64,000 bases of DNA, from positions 1-64,000 of the forward strand of contig VXAU01000753.1 in assembly GCA_013399695.1 (NCBI GenBank). The letters are read 5' to 3'. This document shows, piece after piece, positions 10,629-24,262 of the stretch (position 1 is its first letter; the number at the start of each line of letters is the position of its first letter). The DNA comes from Formicarius rufipectus (lineage: Eukaryota; Chordata; Aves; Passeriformes; Formicariidae). Position numbers and translations under genes: made by a program. Below the pieces are notes generated by a model, which was not told the DNA's origin, ran no database searches, and saw only the letters and a list, made by a program, of their open reading frames with translations.

Positions 10629-13620
10629 ATCTAGTGGAAAATAATCTGTGAAACAACTAACCAAGGTTAGTTGATCCCAAGGTAGAGACCTCTTATGACC
10701 AAGGAAGGCCAGAATCTATTGCTAAAAGTAGACATGGGAATATATTTGCAAGTCTTTTTTGTCTGTTAATAGGCTAGCCTAAATGAAGAGTGACCCACTA
10801 GCATTTCAACAAACTGGGTGAATGTTTTGGCACAGTCTCAGTTCAAGATTTACATTCTGGAATCAGAGCAAGATCACTGAGCCTCTCTACTACATTAACT
10901 GATGAGCAAAAGCAGAGTAAAGCACTTAAATCTATTCAGAAAGCCAAGAGGAAAGGGGAACAATCACAAGGTTATGTAACTATCAAAAATTATCTTTCAC
11001 TCACTGGGGTTTCTTATTCTGTCATGTATGATAAATTATGATTTAATCATATAATTTTGTTGTCCATAACTCATGAAAGTTACTTATAATTTTACTGAAG
11101 TGTATTTTTTTCCTTAGGATTACAAGATTTTCTTTAAATGTATTTTAAATACATGGGAAAAAAAGCATTAATAAGCAATTAAAGACATAACTAATGTCAT
11201 AAAAAAATTAAAAGCTGTTTAAGACAAGAATTGACAAGTCCTTTATTTGAAATTGCATGTGCCAAGTCCAAAAATCAGCATCCTGCTGTGCATTCTCAGC
11301 ATCTTACTTTGCTCTCTGACACATCCAATATGGCTCTTCCCAGGTTGGGAGTTTCAAACCCATCATTTTGCTGATTTTACTTTAGCTCAGGTTTCTAAAA
11401 CACTACATAAAAATATAAGGGCATTTACACAGAATGTTTATTCTCAGAAACGATTACATGTATTTCTGTGCTACCTTAGAGATTTCCAGTTTGCCTTAGT
11501 GACTGCCTGCCTTTGCTGCTCCTGTAGGTTTGTTCATGCTCCAATGTTCCTGCTCTTTCTTACTCTTTTCAGTATAATCCCCCTGGTTATATTTTGCCCT
11601 TTCCTGTTCTTTGAGTTGACACCTATAGTGAACTTCTCGTGTCTTCTTCTTAGCTCCAAATCTATTTAATTGCATTTAGCTGGCATAATTTCAAAGCTTA
11701 ACTAAGTTTTCCTGTTCCTAACTTGTTTTATTTTACTCATTTTAATTCAGCTCTCACATAAGCCAGAAATGTTATACATATATAAAGCATTTCACCAGGC
11801 AGCCCACTTTGCACTGTCTAAACATGCTTCCAAAATAGAGGAGATTATCCAGCCAATTGGCAGCCATGCATCACATCCCCAAACACAGTATTTTCTCATA
11901 CTGTGGAAGGAAAAATTAAAGAACAAACTACACATCCAAAGAACCAATCAGTCAAGTTTGATTCTGTGTTATCTTTCCTATCATGTCAGTGTTTTGCTCA
12001 ATTCCAGCTCTTCATCATCTTTGATACACAAGATTTGTAGAAAAAAGTATTTTATCATTGAATAGATTTTCTCACCATAATTACTGAAAACATCTCATGT
12101 TCCTTCACATGACCCATTCAAACTCCCCAGACCCAGCAGCCTGCTGGAAACTCTTGCCTACTCTACAAAGCCAGTAGCCATCCACTTCAGCCTTCTACAT
12201 GAAATAATATCTTCAGGTTGGAGACAACTAAAAAGGCTTAAGAGGTGGTCTCTAAGATTCCTGCTAAAGTCAGAATCTGACCCCAGAAACTGGGCTAATG
12301 GATTGAAAAAAAAATAATAAAAATATGTGAGGGGTTTTTTTTAAGTTATTATTGTTTTGAGGAAGGTGTGTAGTGTTTGTTTAGGGGCAGTGAACTGTCA
12401 GGGTCAGTGAACTGCACAAACTGAAATGTCATTAGCAGGAATGAAAGGAGGAGGGAAGAACTGGGTGAACAAACTTCAGTCAAGCATCTGCAAGGGATTT
12501 TCATGGTCTGTCTTCTACAATACTGAGTTTTATGAAAAGTTATTGGGCCTTCAATATCATGACTAAAGCAGAAAAGATAACTAACTAGGACACTATTACT
12601 CTCATTAACTCTGTTGCAGCCCAGAATCAACAGCACCATATTTACTTTGCAACAACTTGCTTTTAACCTGTGTCCAAGAAGATCCATTAATAATAAAATA
12701 TGGGTTTAAACATCCCCACACTCTTCAAGAGAGAAAAAAGCTCCTTCATTCAGTGTCGGAATCTGGATTCAGAAAGAAAAACAGGAAACCTTTACCGTGT
12801 GGTCTTACTGGCCAAATTTATGTGAGGATAATGAAAGGAAAGGAAGGTGTCAGGGGAGTAAAACTTTTAAAAGATGCATGGGAATGTCACTAGAAAGCAC
12901 AGGATAATAGAGAACTTGCTGAAAGTTGGGATGGAAAATATTAAACAACTCTCCACCTGGGAAAAGGGAGGGGAATGTAATGTTGCCTAATTTAGCTAAT
13001 TGCTCTTAAGTTACAAATATGAAGGTAAGACTTTGTGAGAGGTCTTGTCAAAGAGACAATCCTGAGGCAAAGTTAGGACAGTTAAAACTGAGTTAGTTTT
13101 AAACTATGTATTCCAGATCTCATATTTCCCTCTTTCTTGGTGTCCTATAACTTCTCATACGAGAACACAAGACTACATGACACAGTGACATGAGTGTTTT
13201 TTCTTGGAATTCTTCACCTCCTGCTTCCAGATGATTTTTTCCTAAATGAGATATAATCATTCACAGCAGTAATGAAAAAAAAGAAAGTACCAGGTAGATC
13301 TGTGATTAAAGGTTGACATTTTTTTTCTAGTATGCAAGATTAGATTTTCCATTTTTATACATTCCCTCAGGAACAACTTGTACAGACTTATATGAGTTGG
13401 CATAATTCTGTCAGTTTTCAGTGTGGCAACAGATTCTGGAGACTGGACCTGAATATCCTCCAGCAATAAAATACTCGAAAATGAGCACCACATACAAGCC
13501 AAACCTATGACTAATTTTTTTCCTGGGATCTCCTTGGAAGAGTACTATGAAATAAACTCCTGGATAGAACAAGGGTCTAGAACGGTTGGTTATTTTTGAG
13601 AGTTCACTCCCCCCAGCCTC
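10629..13620. other. AT-rich non-coding DNA, no gene supported
   Basis: Two plus-strand open frames, 140 codons (11247-11669) and 98 codons (11769-12065), are the longest open stretches here. Their predicted products are rich in L, F, S and I with no recognisable domain. One or so random frames of about 140 codons is expected in 64 kb of AT-rich sequence read six ways. A small direct repeat of AGTGAACTG occurs near 12388-12412. Confidence 0.5.
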
Positions 13621-14342
13621 AAGAATGATCTATCTCAACAAGAGGAGGTTAAGCAAGATAGCAGGAGGGACTGTTCAGATGAAAAAGCAGCTCCCAACCA
13701 AACTCAGCTATAAAAAACAAAGCACACAAGAGGTGAAAGCAGGGACAAGGAGACCTGGGGGGATTATAGAGACACTGTCTGACTGTTCAGGGATTTAGGA
13801 AACACATAGGACATTTGAGGCAAAATCTGGCAAGGGACATGACAAGCAGCAAGAACAGGTTTCTATGGGCAGTTGAGCAGCAAGAGGGAGAGAAGGGAAA
13901 ACGTGCGGCCACTTCTGAATGGGACAAGGGACCTACTGTAGAGGACATTGTCATGGTTGAGGTTCACCTTACTACTTTTCAGACCGGCCTTCAGAAATCC
14001 CATGTTACTGAGAACAATGGGAAGCTCTGGAGCAAGGGAGATCCTCAGGGGAGGAGGAAAGCCAGGGTATTCAGTAGTTTTTGCTGACAGGACAAGAGGC
14101 AATGGGCACAAACTGAAATACAGGAAACTCCCCTTAAACATAAGAAAGCTTTTTTTACTGTGAGGGTGTTCAAACACTGGGGAAGAGACTGCCCAGACAG
14201 GTTGTGAAGTCTTCATCCCTGAAGGTACTAAAAAATGGACTAGATACAGTCCTCTGCAATCTTCTTTGGGCACAGTGTTGGATTAGATGATCTCCAAGCA
14301 TTCCTTCCAATGTCATCCATATTGCTCTTCTGCAATTGATCC
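13621..14342 (+). mobile_element. CR1 LINE with internal deletion removing the reverse transcriptase
   Basis: About 720 bases of CR1 in plus orientation. The first part (about 13621-14060) matches the ORF2 segment between endonuclease and reverse transcriptase: AAACTCAGCTATAAAAAACA, GGGGGATTATAGAGACACTG, then ACCGGCCTTCAGAAATCC and GGGAAGCTCTGGAGCAAGGG. At about 14062 it jumps to the end of ORF2 (GACAGGACAAGAGGCAATGG, then GGGTGTTCAAACACTGG and GACTGCCCAGACAGGTTGTG). It finishes in a decayed 3' tail (GGATTAGATGATCTCCAAGC). The reverse transcriptase segment between these parts is missing. All open frames over it are fragments, so it cannot move by itself. Confidence 0.9.
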
Positions 14343-15060
14343 CTTTTTGTCCTTTCCTGCATACATTCACCATTTTCAGAGGAAAACGTATTAAATCACA
14401 ACAGTAATATATCAGAACTTTCAGAACTACTTTTTCTTTTCTGTTTTAGCATCTCATTATCCATTTAAGCTTTAATGTACACTAACAAACCCTTGCCAAC
14501 TTTCTTTCTGTAAATTAACGGAAGCAGCATTTTTATATATGCAGTGTGATAGAAGAAAATTTCAATCTAAGATATATACTCCTAGTATAGGCAAATCCTA
14601 ATCCATATATATATCCTAGATAAAGAAATACCTTATTACACTATGTATGGTAGGCACCACCATAGCAGAACTCCTAGAAGTCATCTAGGAGGGTTTGCAA
14701 CATTTGTTGAATGCAGTTCCTTTCAGTATTGGGTTTGATTAAGGAAAGTGGTTACATACTTTAATTAAGGCTTTTTCTGAAGAGAAATCCCGGAAAGTGA
14801 TAATAAAAACAAAGTAAAGAATATCCAGAGGGACCACCAGATTATATCTCAAGTACCAACATATCAGTCACACTTAAAATGCTCTAAATAGCTTGAAAAT
14901 ACTGTCTACTATTATGGACATCGTCACAGATGCATATTTAAGGACAAGAACTCCTAGGAGAATTTTATGTGGCAGCCTGCAAAATTTGGGTAATAGTTAG
15001 CCATCCCATAATTCCTAAAACATCCTATTTGTGTAGCTTTGGCAAGAAAATATCCTTAGG
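14343..15060. other. AT-rich non-coding DNA, nothing recognised
   Basis: No repeat body or gene recognised. Short AT-rich runs (TATATAT type) lie near 14535 and 14605. It resembles intron or intergenic DNA. Confidence 0.55.
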
Positions 15061-15132
15061 AAACAAACAAACAAACAAAAAAACCCAAAGAAACCCAACA
15101 ACAAAAAAACCCAAACAAACAAAAAAACCCCT
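15061..15132 (+). repeat. AAAC/A7C3 low-complexity tract
   Basis: Begins as a clean (AAAC)n microsatellite and becomes a mixed A7CCC pattern, about 72 bases in all. It is the longest A/C tract on the plus strand of the window. Confidence 0.9.
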
Positions 15133-18100
15133 CACAAGCCTCTAAGTGTAACCATGAAAAACAGCAGACTCAGTAAAATCTCTGATAAAAAGATAAATGT
15201 TTAAGCATATTTGACTATGACTTTGATTTGACCTTGACTAAATAGAAAGCACATAGAAAAATTTACAGTCAGTGCTAGATGTGAGCTGTACTAATATCTG
15301 GCTAACTGCCTCAGCTGTGAAAGCTCTTTCTATTTCAGTAAAAGTTTATGCACAAAAGCATTTTCTAGAAACTGATGCAGTGTTTTCAATACATTTTTAG
15401 ACCCAAGCTTAATTACAAAAGCTTTTTCATAATAAAAAATATTGTCCCAAGCAGAGACTATTTAATAAATCTGCTTATTATTTTCCTTAATGAAAGCAAT
15501 GCTTAAAATTTGTAGGTAATCCCATTACACTGTACTTCAATTATACAGCCCAGATCTCCTACCCTCCCCTGCTGATAGAAGACTTCCTCATCTTAGTTTC
15601 CAATTATATACATTAAGTCCTTTCAAAACTACCTTCATTATTACACACAGCATGTATAGCTCTATCAGAGAAAAAGCCATAATTGGGAAAGAGCAAAATG
15701 CATTTTCTAGCCTAAGATAACCACAAGAAAAGCTAATTATGTCAATTAAAATAATCTTCTCTCCACTCAACAAATATGACCCATTTGTACAAAGAAACAC
15801 AGCAGGACAGATTTAGTTCCTTGATAAACCATAGTATTTCTACTAAAGTAATTCTTACCAGAAAATTCATCAAAGAACCAAATTTTGCCTTTAAATTACA
15901 TCATAATAGAAGAATGGCAAAAAAGAACTATTGGATGAACCCAGGGAAATCCTCCAAAACACAAACCATAATGCTTCTTATATACACCCCAAATTAAACT
16001 GAAGTGTTTCAGTTCTTGGCTTAAACTTCTACTTCCTAAAAGCAAAAGAGGACAACAGACACAAGAAGACTACTGACAAACAATGTATTGGAAAATTATA
16101 AATTAAAACCACTAAATACAAGAAGTGAAATCTGCACCCTCACAGCCAATTGTTCTTGGCAAATAATTTCATCTCAACATCAGGTGAAGCTATGAAGTGT
16201 TGACTCTACAGGGACTAAATCCAGAGCTTTAAGTGAAGACATGCTCCATACAGCTTTAGAGAAGGCATCGAACAGGAGGCTCTCAGATCCTATAACAGCA
16301 CAAGCGCAACCTTCAGGGCCTCAGCTTGGAGAAGGAAGAGCAAGATGTGAGACATCTCTCATTAGCTGTTTCTGATTGCTAGTTTTCCTTCCTCTGCCCA
16401 CTCTACCTGACTGACATTACACTTGATAAGCCTCAGACATTACAACCAGTTTTTAGAATGTTCAGTTTTCAATAGCCTGCTCATTCCCATATTTTTACAT
16501 CTAATTGTGACAGCACAGCTATTCACAATCCTAATTTTGCTGTGAAGAGTTTTCCCAACCCATCCCACATTGACTTACCCAGCTCATTTGACTCTTGAAC
16601 ATTTTCTAACATATTTATTGTTGCTGTTCTAAGGGTACCAAAAACAGAAGCAATATTCTAGAGAGTACCACAATATTTCTACTATACCACCATAAACTCA
16701 CTTTAATACAGATAGTTTAAGTAGTTCTTTGTTTACATCAAATTACTTCTTTATCTTACAAATTCCTGGCAATTTGGTGTGTAAAATTTGTACTAATGAT
16801 TTGATATGACAAGAGAAGTCAAGTTCAAATACATTAGAATTTAGAGAGCATTTTCAGCTTTCACAGGGAAGCCTTACTTGTCCTGGAAGTTCCAACCTCT
16901 TAATTTCTTTTGCCATGATTTGTTCTTTTCTTATCACTTGGTGACTTTGTCAGAGAACTGGGATCACTGCCAAAGATGTTTACCTCAATTTTGTTTCCAC
17001 TACTAAATTAGATTCCTCCTAAACAGTGAATTAGAACATTAATCAGTTAAAATCCAAATCTTCATTATTAATTTACTAGAAACAATACAGCACCTTGTAA
17101 AACATTTATGCAGCAGTAAATGGAGAACCACTTTGCAGAGATCATGACATGCTTAATTTACTACATAACTAAATATTTGATTACAAATAGTAATAAGGCT
17201 GAAGGTGCTCTGTCGAAATTAAAGAGTCTTTTAGATACTAAGAGTCTTATTGTGGGCAATAGGGGTAAAATTTTTAAACAAGTGGTAGGAAACATGCTCC
17301 TTTTTGTGGGGTTTGCCCTTACCAGTTAAGTGAAGAGTCATGTATTTGGCTATCCACTCTATTTACTGATAGCTCTGTTGCCTCCCATAGTTTCAACATA
17401 AATGACTTTTAAATGCCATATTAAATTAATTGAAAACACAATGCACTTTGAGCCACTACATTTCCAATGTAGTCTTGCTTCAGTGCTTTCCTTGCTAACA
17501 GTACCGTCTCTAATTGAAGTAATGTTATGTTAACTTTCTTGTGAATACCTAGCAATTCATATTCAGTGATCAAAACATTCTAGGTACAATTTTTAACATG
17601 CATTTGCATTTATACATACAGATTTATATATAAAAGAAAAATGTTTATATTTTTACTTTAGGAAATGGCACACATCTTCTGCATGTCAAGATAAATATAT
17701 TATGTTATAAATATATAATATATCCCCCCAATGTAGAATGTGAACAACACATGTTGGTGTGCATGCTTCTAAGTAAGGTGAGCTTTCTAAAGCAAATATT
17801 CAACAACGTAGCAGATTGTTTCAGACTTTGTTAATTGTGCAGCAAGATGGAAGTTTTATTCTTTTTTAAACTATCCCTTCCTATTGTCTTCCTAACTCAA
17901 GTATCCAGGCTCTCTGAAAAGGAACACAGGGATGCTTTTTATCCTTACGAACAGTGATGAATGCAAAAAATGGAGAGGGTAAAGCAAGACAGGCTGGAGG
18001 AAATTAAGACCAATAACAGGGTGTCCCATTTCAGGAGAATGGTCCAACCAATAGAGTGTTACACCAAACAAAGCAATCACCAGGCTATAAGAGAAAACAA

Positions 18101-21100
18101 ATGGTAGCAACAGAATCACTTCCACCTAATCTTGAAAAATCTATTTCAAAAGAGCAAACTGATGCTTCTTAACCATCAAGCTGTTTTTATTAACAATATA
18201 GAATGGCCTGACCTTCTGCTGCCTTACAAGAACACATGACAGTCTTTTCAAAAATAATTAATCTCAAAGAGTTGTTAGCTAAGAAAACCACAGCTACATA
18301 TACATAATTCATGAACTAACAGGAAAAGAATACTATATTAGAGTATAAGTAAAAAAAAAATTCTACATCTTTATGTCTCAAGCCTAAGAATATTTCACAG
18401 ATTAATAAAATTGCATACTACAGCTATTCAAGCCTCTAAACAGAAAAAAGTATACTCTTGGTAGCATGCCTCTCATTACACTGCAGCATGCCAGTGATAA
18501 AACCTTGCTTCCCAAAGGAACTTGCAAGGTAAAGTTTTTAAAAGATTAGTGATATTCCTGGCATTAATCAATACATGTTCAGTTTAAACATTGCTGCAAA
18601 AAATATGGAAGAACTTAATGCAAGACAGACTGGAGTAAATAGAAAAAATCTTAGTCTAGGATTGGAATGAAGTTTCCACGCAAAGTTTGTTCTTGAAATC
18701 CAAATCCAATTTAATAGTGACAGTTACTGCAACATTGAGCTTCACAAAACGCATGTAATAGCCTTGGAGGAGTTAATACTGGCTAAGATTAATTAATTGG
18801 TTAACCAGTAGGACAGCTGAACATAATGAGGTACTGAGAATAGTGCTGGTATCATCACTGGTCATCTCAGAAGAGCTGAGTTGTGCCAGCTATGTACCTG
18901 CACATACTTCCTCTGTGCCTAAACAAATGTCATTTCTGAACAGACTTGCAATGGTGAGGAGCTGGGAGTAGTAGAAATGTGAGGAATCTTGTTTTGCTCT
19001 CTTCTGAGGCATATGTAAGCTGCTGTGAAAAAGAGAGCTTCAGACTCCAGAACAGTTTGTGAATGCTTCAAATGGTATTTAGGCCTCCTTCCTGGTGATA
19101 AAACCTCTCAGACTGCACATACTAGCTATTGCTAATCCCTTGATTCCTTCCAATTGCTCTTCTGAAGCTGTTAACATATATTACAGCTATAACCAAGCTT
19201 TCCCTGATATGCACCAACATTTTAACTAGTGTATGGCAGAGACATTCTTCTTCACCATAAAAAAAAGAAGGCCTCATTTAAAGCAAACTGTCTTAAGAAT
19301 CACATGACATGACAATAATTCTAAATTTTACTCAAGCTGTTTACACATGTGTTTTTGGCAGGGTGCCTTCCAGTGACAGCAAGTTACATATGTATCAGCT
19401 GTAATGGTCCATATAGGATATTAAAACCATGTAAAGACTAATTTGATAATCCACCTTCAGAACTAGTGTGAGAGTTTTCATCTCAGTTTCCTCCAGAGAC
19501 TCTAACACCAAAGGACAGATTGTTTCTTGTCAGTGTTTCAGACTGATCTCTATTTGCAAACACAGCAAGTGATGCCAAATGTGGTTCAAAACGCAAATCA
19601 AACAACTATTTTATTATGCACTGTTTTGAATTGCATATGCAGGACAGAGAGGCAAGTAATGACAAAAAAAAAATCATGCACATCACACAAGCCATTTCCA
19701 TAATGTACTTGAACACTGTATATAAATGCAAAGAAGCTAACCTATGCCAAAAAAATAATGAGAGCCTTATGAGTTAAATATACTCACAATGCTACCCACT
19801 GGGAGTTAACAGAATATGGTATGCAATGTAGACCAAAATATAAATACAGTAGCTATACTATTTCTCTCTAAAACAAAGAGAAAAAAAAAAAAAGAGGGGG
19901 AAATGAGAAATTATTTATTGAATGAAAACAGGAAAAAAAATGAGAAAAATTTTTCTTCATAAAGGCAGGCTAGCTTGTAAGCAATGATATTAAACCCACT
20001 TATTCATTAGAGCCAGGTCCAATTTGACTCCATTTGAGTCACAGCATGAGCAGCAATTAATGCAACCGTCACTGTGGTAGCTGTTTTCAGAACGGTCCTG
20101 TCCATCTCAGTTTTGTTTTGAAGTAAAGAAGATGAAAATTAACTGGAAAAGTTACTTAACCTGTTTCCAAGATGATCATAACCCTGGCTAAATCAGTAAA
20201 GGGAAAACTGTGTTAAGTGACATGCTACAGACATCTACAGGTCAGGAATTAAGAGGCCCTGTTGTACCTGACAGGCAAATTATGCATGTCAGAATAATTC
20301 TTAGAGGGAGTGCCATCACCAATGTACAGCATCCAGTTAACATCCAGTCCTCTTAGATTAAACTGGATAGAAAGAGAGATGGTACTCTGTTCTTTACAAA
20401 GAGCTCACCCATATCTGGTTAACAGATATTTTTTTTTAATGAAGAAAAAAACCAAAGCTCTCATTGGGTAAGCAAAACAAGAGCAAAATCCCTCACAGAT
20501 TAAAAAAAAATAAAAATATTACTTCAAAATTAAGTATTTCAAAGGATAAACTTCAGGAGTTTACTACTGATCAGTACCTTATTTTAAAACATCATTCTTG
20601 CATTTTTTCAAGGTTAGTTGAATTTATTCAGTATACTACTATAGTGATTGTGAGGCAGCACTGAGTTAAAATAAATCTCTACCTAGGCAGCTTATCCCTT
20701 CTGATATCACATTGCATATGGGATTATAACCAACTACAAAGCAAAAAAGAGCAAAACAAAATACCTGTATGTTTCTGGATTAAATCACAATATAAGAAAA
20801 CATCTTTGAATTCCAACTGAGCTGTTCTAAAGCAAAAGACACTGTGAGCTCAGGATCCAGGAACTCTAGCATACTTTTTTTTTCCCCACACACAGTTATA
20901 TTTGAAAAGATCAGTCCATAAAACTGTAAAATAGAGCACTTAGAAAGCCCATATAAAAAGACTCCTCCAGGGGTCTGTTCAAACTTCAGCATCTGCTCAA
21001 ACAGGTAATTCTGCAAGTAAGCGACTCACTTGTGTCGTACCACTGAACTTGGTCAATGAAGACCCTCTGCTGCCCAAATACAAATAAAACTCCCCATTGC

Positions 21101-23357
21101 CCTTGTGGTGTGTGGCAGCTACATGAGATGTTCCTTAGAGAAGCAGCCATTTCACCTTTACCAAGGCAATAACTAGACCTGCAAGTTTTAGCACTTCATC
21201 ACAACCCCAGTGGACTGGAAATAATTTGGTAAGCTTTGGTTTGAAAGCGAGTACTTCTTAAGAAACCTGAGGTATGCATACTAATATTGAAAGTTTCTCT
21301 TTGGAATTCTATATATAGGTAAAATTAAAGTAAGGGTGTGTTTATCTGGTATTATGTTTTATGATTTCTTAATCACAGTTTCTGTTCTATGTTGTGAGTA
21401 ATTACTGTTTCAAGTGAACTTATCTCCTTCAAATTAGATTGCCAGGTAGCTACTTGTAAACAAAGTAAAAATGAAACAAGAATACATAACCTAGGACAGC
21501 CCACTCTTCAATTAGCTGTGCTAAAATACAGAAATGAGAACTCAGTGTTATGAAGACTTAATTGTTATTGTCAGGACACTTTTGTAAAAACTTAAATAAG
21601 CCTGCATTTATAGACAATTTTGTTGTTGTTGTTACACATGTCAGTTTTGTTAACCTCTTAAGGCAAATTTTCCTGAGTTTTTTTGCAAATACTTCATTGT
21701 AAGCTGATAGTCTGCCAAGGATATTTGATTTACCCAAAATAACTCAAAGCCAGGTACACAGAATGAAAAACTGCTTGCTGGTCTATGTTCTACTTACCTA
21801 GTCTGCAAAACAGTACTTTTAAAACTACTCACTTAAAATTATATTGTTCAATTTGTAAATGTGACTTATGTGTAATCTTTAGTTTTATTTACAACTGATA
21901 GCGCAGAAACTGCATTCTACTTGTATCATTACATATTCACCTGTTTTTAAAGTTAAATTGCTTCTGATCTTGAATTGTTAAACTAATAAACAAGTTAGAC
22001 TGGAATGATAAATTAAACCTGGTGGGGTACATTTTACATATTTTCAAATACATGATATCACTTCTTAAAACTGATAACACGATAGGAGTAATTTGGTCCT
22101 AAAATCTAGAAAGAGAATTCTAACAATGTTACTGTGTTCCAGAATAGCAAAACTCAACTCACTTAGACATTCACATGGGCCCTGTTTTGCTTCCCCAAAA
22201 TAATCTACAATCTACCTCTTTTTAAAGTGAATGTTGTCAGATGGCAAAACTCACCGACATGACTAATTCGACAGTGCTTATAATTTGGGTCTCATGGTTG
22301 AAATATGCTCCGTGTCTGAACAAGCACAAAAACCCAGTACTGAACTTCCCCTATGAAATTAAATGATATGGTGACTTTGTAAAGTGTTTCCCCACTTTTG
22401 ATACTGACCATTGAAACCCAAGTTCCATCAATACAGTGAAGCATTCTCAGAAGCTTTTTTCACACTTCTTTAGCTCATTCTCTCAGACCAACATGATTAA
22501 TTGCTCAGTTACATTTCTGTACCTCTTCCAATCATTCAGAGTACTTATTTCTATAGCATAACCACATGCAGTTAACATCTCTTGATTTCTGCTTGATTGT
22601 GGTTTAATGAGAAAAATTCAGGACATCAATCTTTGCCTTAAGTTATTTTAGTTCCAATGTTCAAATTATCACGTTTACTCTCATAACAATAATCCTTTCA
22701 TGTGACAAACTCAAAGCAGTTTAATAACTTCAATAAAAAACGGTAAGAGCAGAGCTGACCTGAAAGGAGTTCAGCTGTTTTCAGGCAATATTAGTAGCAG
22801 CATTCCCTGTACACTAAATATCTCACTACTTGAAGGCAAGAACAATACTAGCAGTTAAGCCAAGACAACCAGACTGAGATAGAATTTGTAGATTAAAAGT
22901 GCAATATATACGGGAAGGAGTTTGATATATCCTAATAAAACCAATAAAGTATAAGAAACATGCTTAAGATTTTTACAGCAAAATGAGAACATTAAGAGCA
23001 ATTTATAGGCATTATCTCATTTTACTTGCAAGACATTTTAGCCAGAACTGGTTGGAGGAAAAAAAAAAAAAAAAGAAGAAAAAAGAGAGAAGAGTTCAAC
23101 TTTCCAAAATTTAAAGTTTTTCAAAATATTTGCCTCCAGTTATGAATTAAAATAAGGTTTCAAAATATATAATAAAAATATGATTCAAAAAACACTGGTG
23201 CACATTAATCACCTTCAAAGAACCATTACGACATGCTTAAGACACCTATGGTTGCCGGTCATCCTGTTCCTCCTTGATGTTCTCTTTACTCTCCAGATGA
23301 AATTCTAACAGTGAGAATTCAAGTCTGATTTCTAGAAGCCTAATATCTAACAGAAAG
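15133..23357. other. 8.2 kb of repeat-poor AT-rich DNA, no gene seen
   Basis: The longest stretch without a recognisable transposon. It contains poly-A runs at about 19877-19892 and 23059-23074, a (TTG)n at about 21619-21634, and an AT-rich palindromic patch at 17695-17724. GATTAATTAATTGGTTAACC at 18787-18806 resembles paired homeodomain or HNF1-type binding cores. Scattered open frames of 60-80 codons look random. Absence of CR1 over 8 kb may mean constraint or chance. Confidence 0.5.
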
Positions 23358-23490
23358 TCATAGAATTCTAGAGAGGCTTGAGTTGGAAAGAACCTTAAAG
23401 ATCATCTCATTCCAAACCCCTGCCATGGGCAGACACACCTTCCATTCTACCAGGCTGCTCAGAGGCCCATCCCACCTGCGCGTGAACACT
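23358..23490 (-). mobile_element. CR1 LINE 3' fragment
   Basis: Minus-oriented CR1 tail. The plus strand opens TCATAGAATTCTAGAG, then GAGTTGGAAAGAACCTTAAA, GATCATCTCATTCC and CCATGGGCAGACACACCTTC. It ends near GCGCGTGAACACTG, the start of the block that normally reads CTTGAACACTTCC in CR1. Confidence 0.92.
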
Positions 23491-24172
23491 GAAGCTATTA
23501 AGTTGTATGTGGGTGTCAAAGAGACAGCACCTTTCCGTGGTCCCACTCAACTAACCACAACCTCCAAGGAGACATCAGGCTGGAGGGGAAGCAAGAACTG
23601 GAAAGGCAGGGCAGGAGCAGAAGTGCTGCACTCAACAGCAGGCACCAGTTAGGGAAAACAGAAAACAAGCCTGGGAGCCACCACAGATCTTGGCAAAAAA
23701 ATTGCCACCTCCTCCCTTTGGTCTTCCAACTCTTTGCCTCTTACTAGTGCCCTTTACCCTCTCCCTTCCCACAAGGCTAAAGATCACTTCTCCAGCACAG
23801 GCCAAGTCTTGGCTCCTGAGAGCCTGTAGTCCCCGGCTGCAGCGCTGCAGTCACAACATGTCAAGAACAAGCAGGTGCCACCCATTTTGGGGCAGTTTGA
23901 ATGCTGGATCTCCTGGAGCAGAGATAGCCATATTCAGATGGCAATCAGATGAGGAGATGAGGAGTGGGAAGGTACAATGAGTTAAGAGGGATGGGTAAGA
24001 AAACTCCAGGTTTGAAAGGGATGGGGAGCCCTAGAGATACTGGAGGCCAAGCCCACCCACATTGCTGCAATTTGACATCCTTGTGCAGGTGCAGACCATG
24101 CACACAGAGGAGCACCAGGCTGTCACATTAATTCTTTCTTAGCTCTTCCCACCGAGGACTACCCCAGTCGTT
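23491..24172. other. GC-richer unassigned stretch between two CR1 tails
   Basis: About 680 bases that are clearly less AT-rich than the surroundings, with CCCCGGCTGCAGCGCTGCAG near 23833-23852 and several purine blocks. A 96-codon plus frame (23690-23980) starts with a P- and L-rich stretch, but no splice signals or family motif support it. Candidates are an unrecognised repeat, a non-coding exon, or simply a GC-rich patch. Confidence 0.4.
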
Positions 24173-24262
24173 GTAGAACCATAGAATGCTTTGGGTTGGA
24201 AGGGAACTTAAAGATCATTTAGTTTTACTCCCACTCCCGCCATGGGCAGGGACACCTTCCTT
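24173..24262 (-). mobile_element. CR1 LINE 3' end, about 90 bases
   Basis: Short minus-oriented CR1 tail with the plus-strand series AGAACCATAGAATGCTTTGG, GTTGGAAGGGAACTTAAAGA and CCATGGGCAGGGACACCTTC. It stops right after that block, so it is strongly 5'-truncated. It is the least diverged CR1 tail in this part of the window. Confidence 0.93.

Noticed and set aside
11247..11669. 140-codon plus-strand ORF, rich in L, F and S
   Set aside because: At this base composition about one random frame of this length is expected over six frames of 64 kb. No domain, signal or splice context was recognised.
23690..23980. 96-codon plus-strand ORF with a P/L-rich start resembling a signal peptide
   Set aside because: The hydrophobic stretch is proline-interrupted, and no promoter, splice site or homolog is recognised. 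It lies in an unassigned GC-richer patch.
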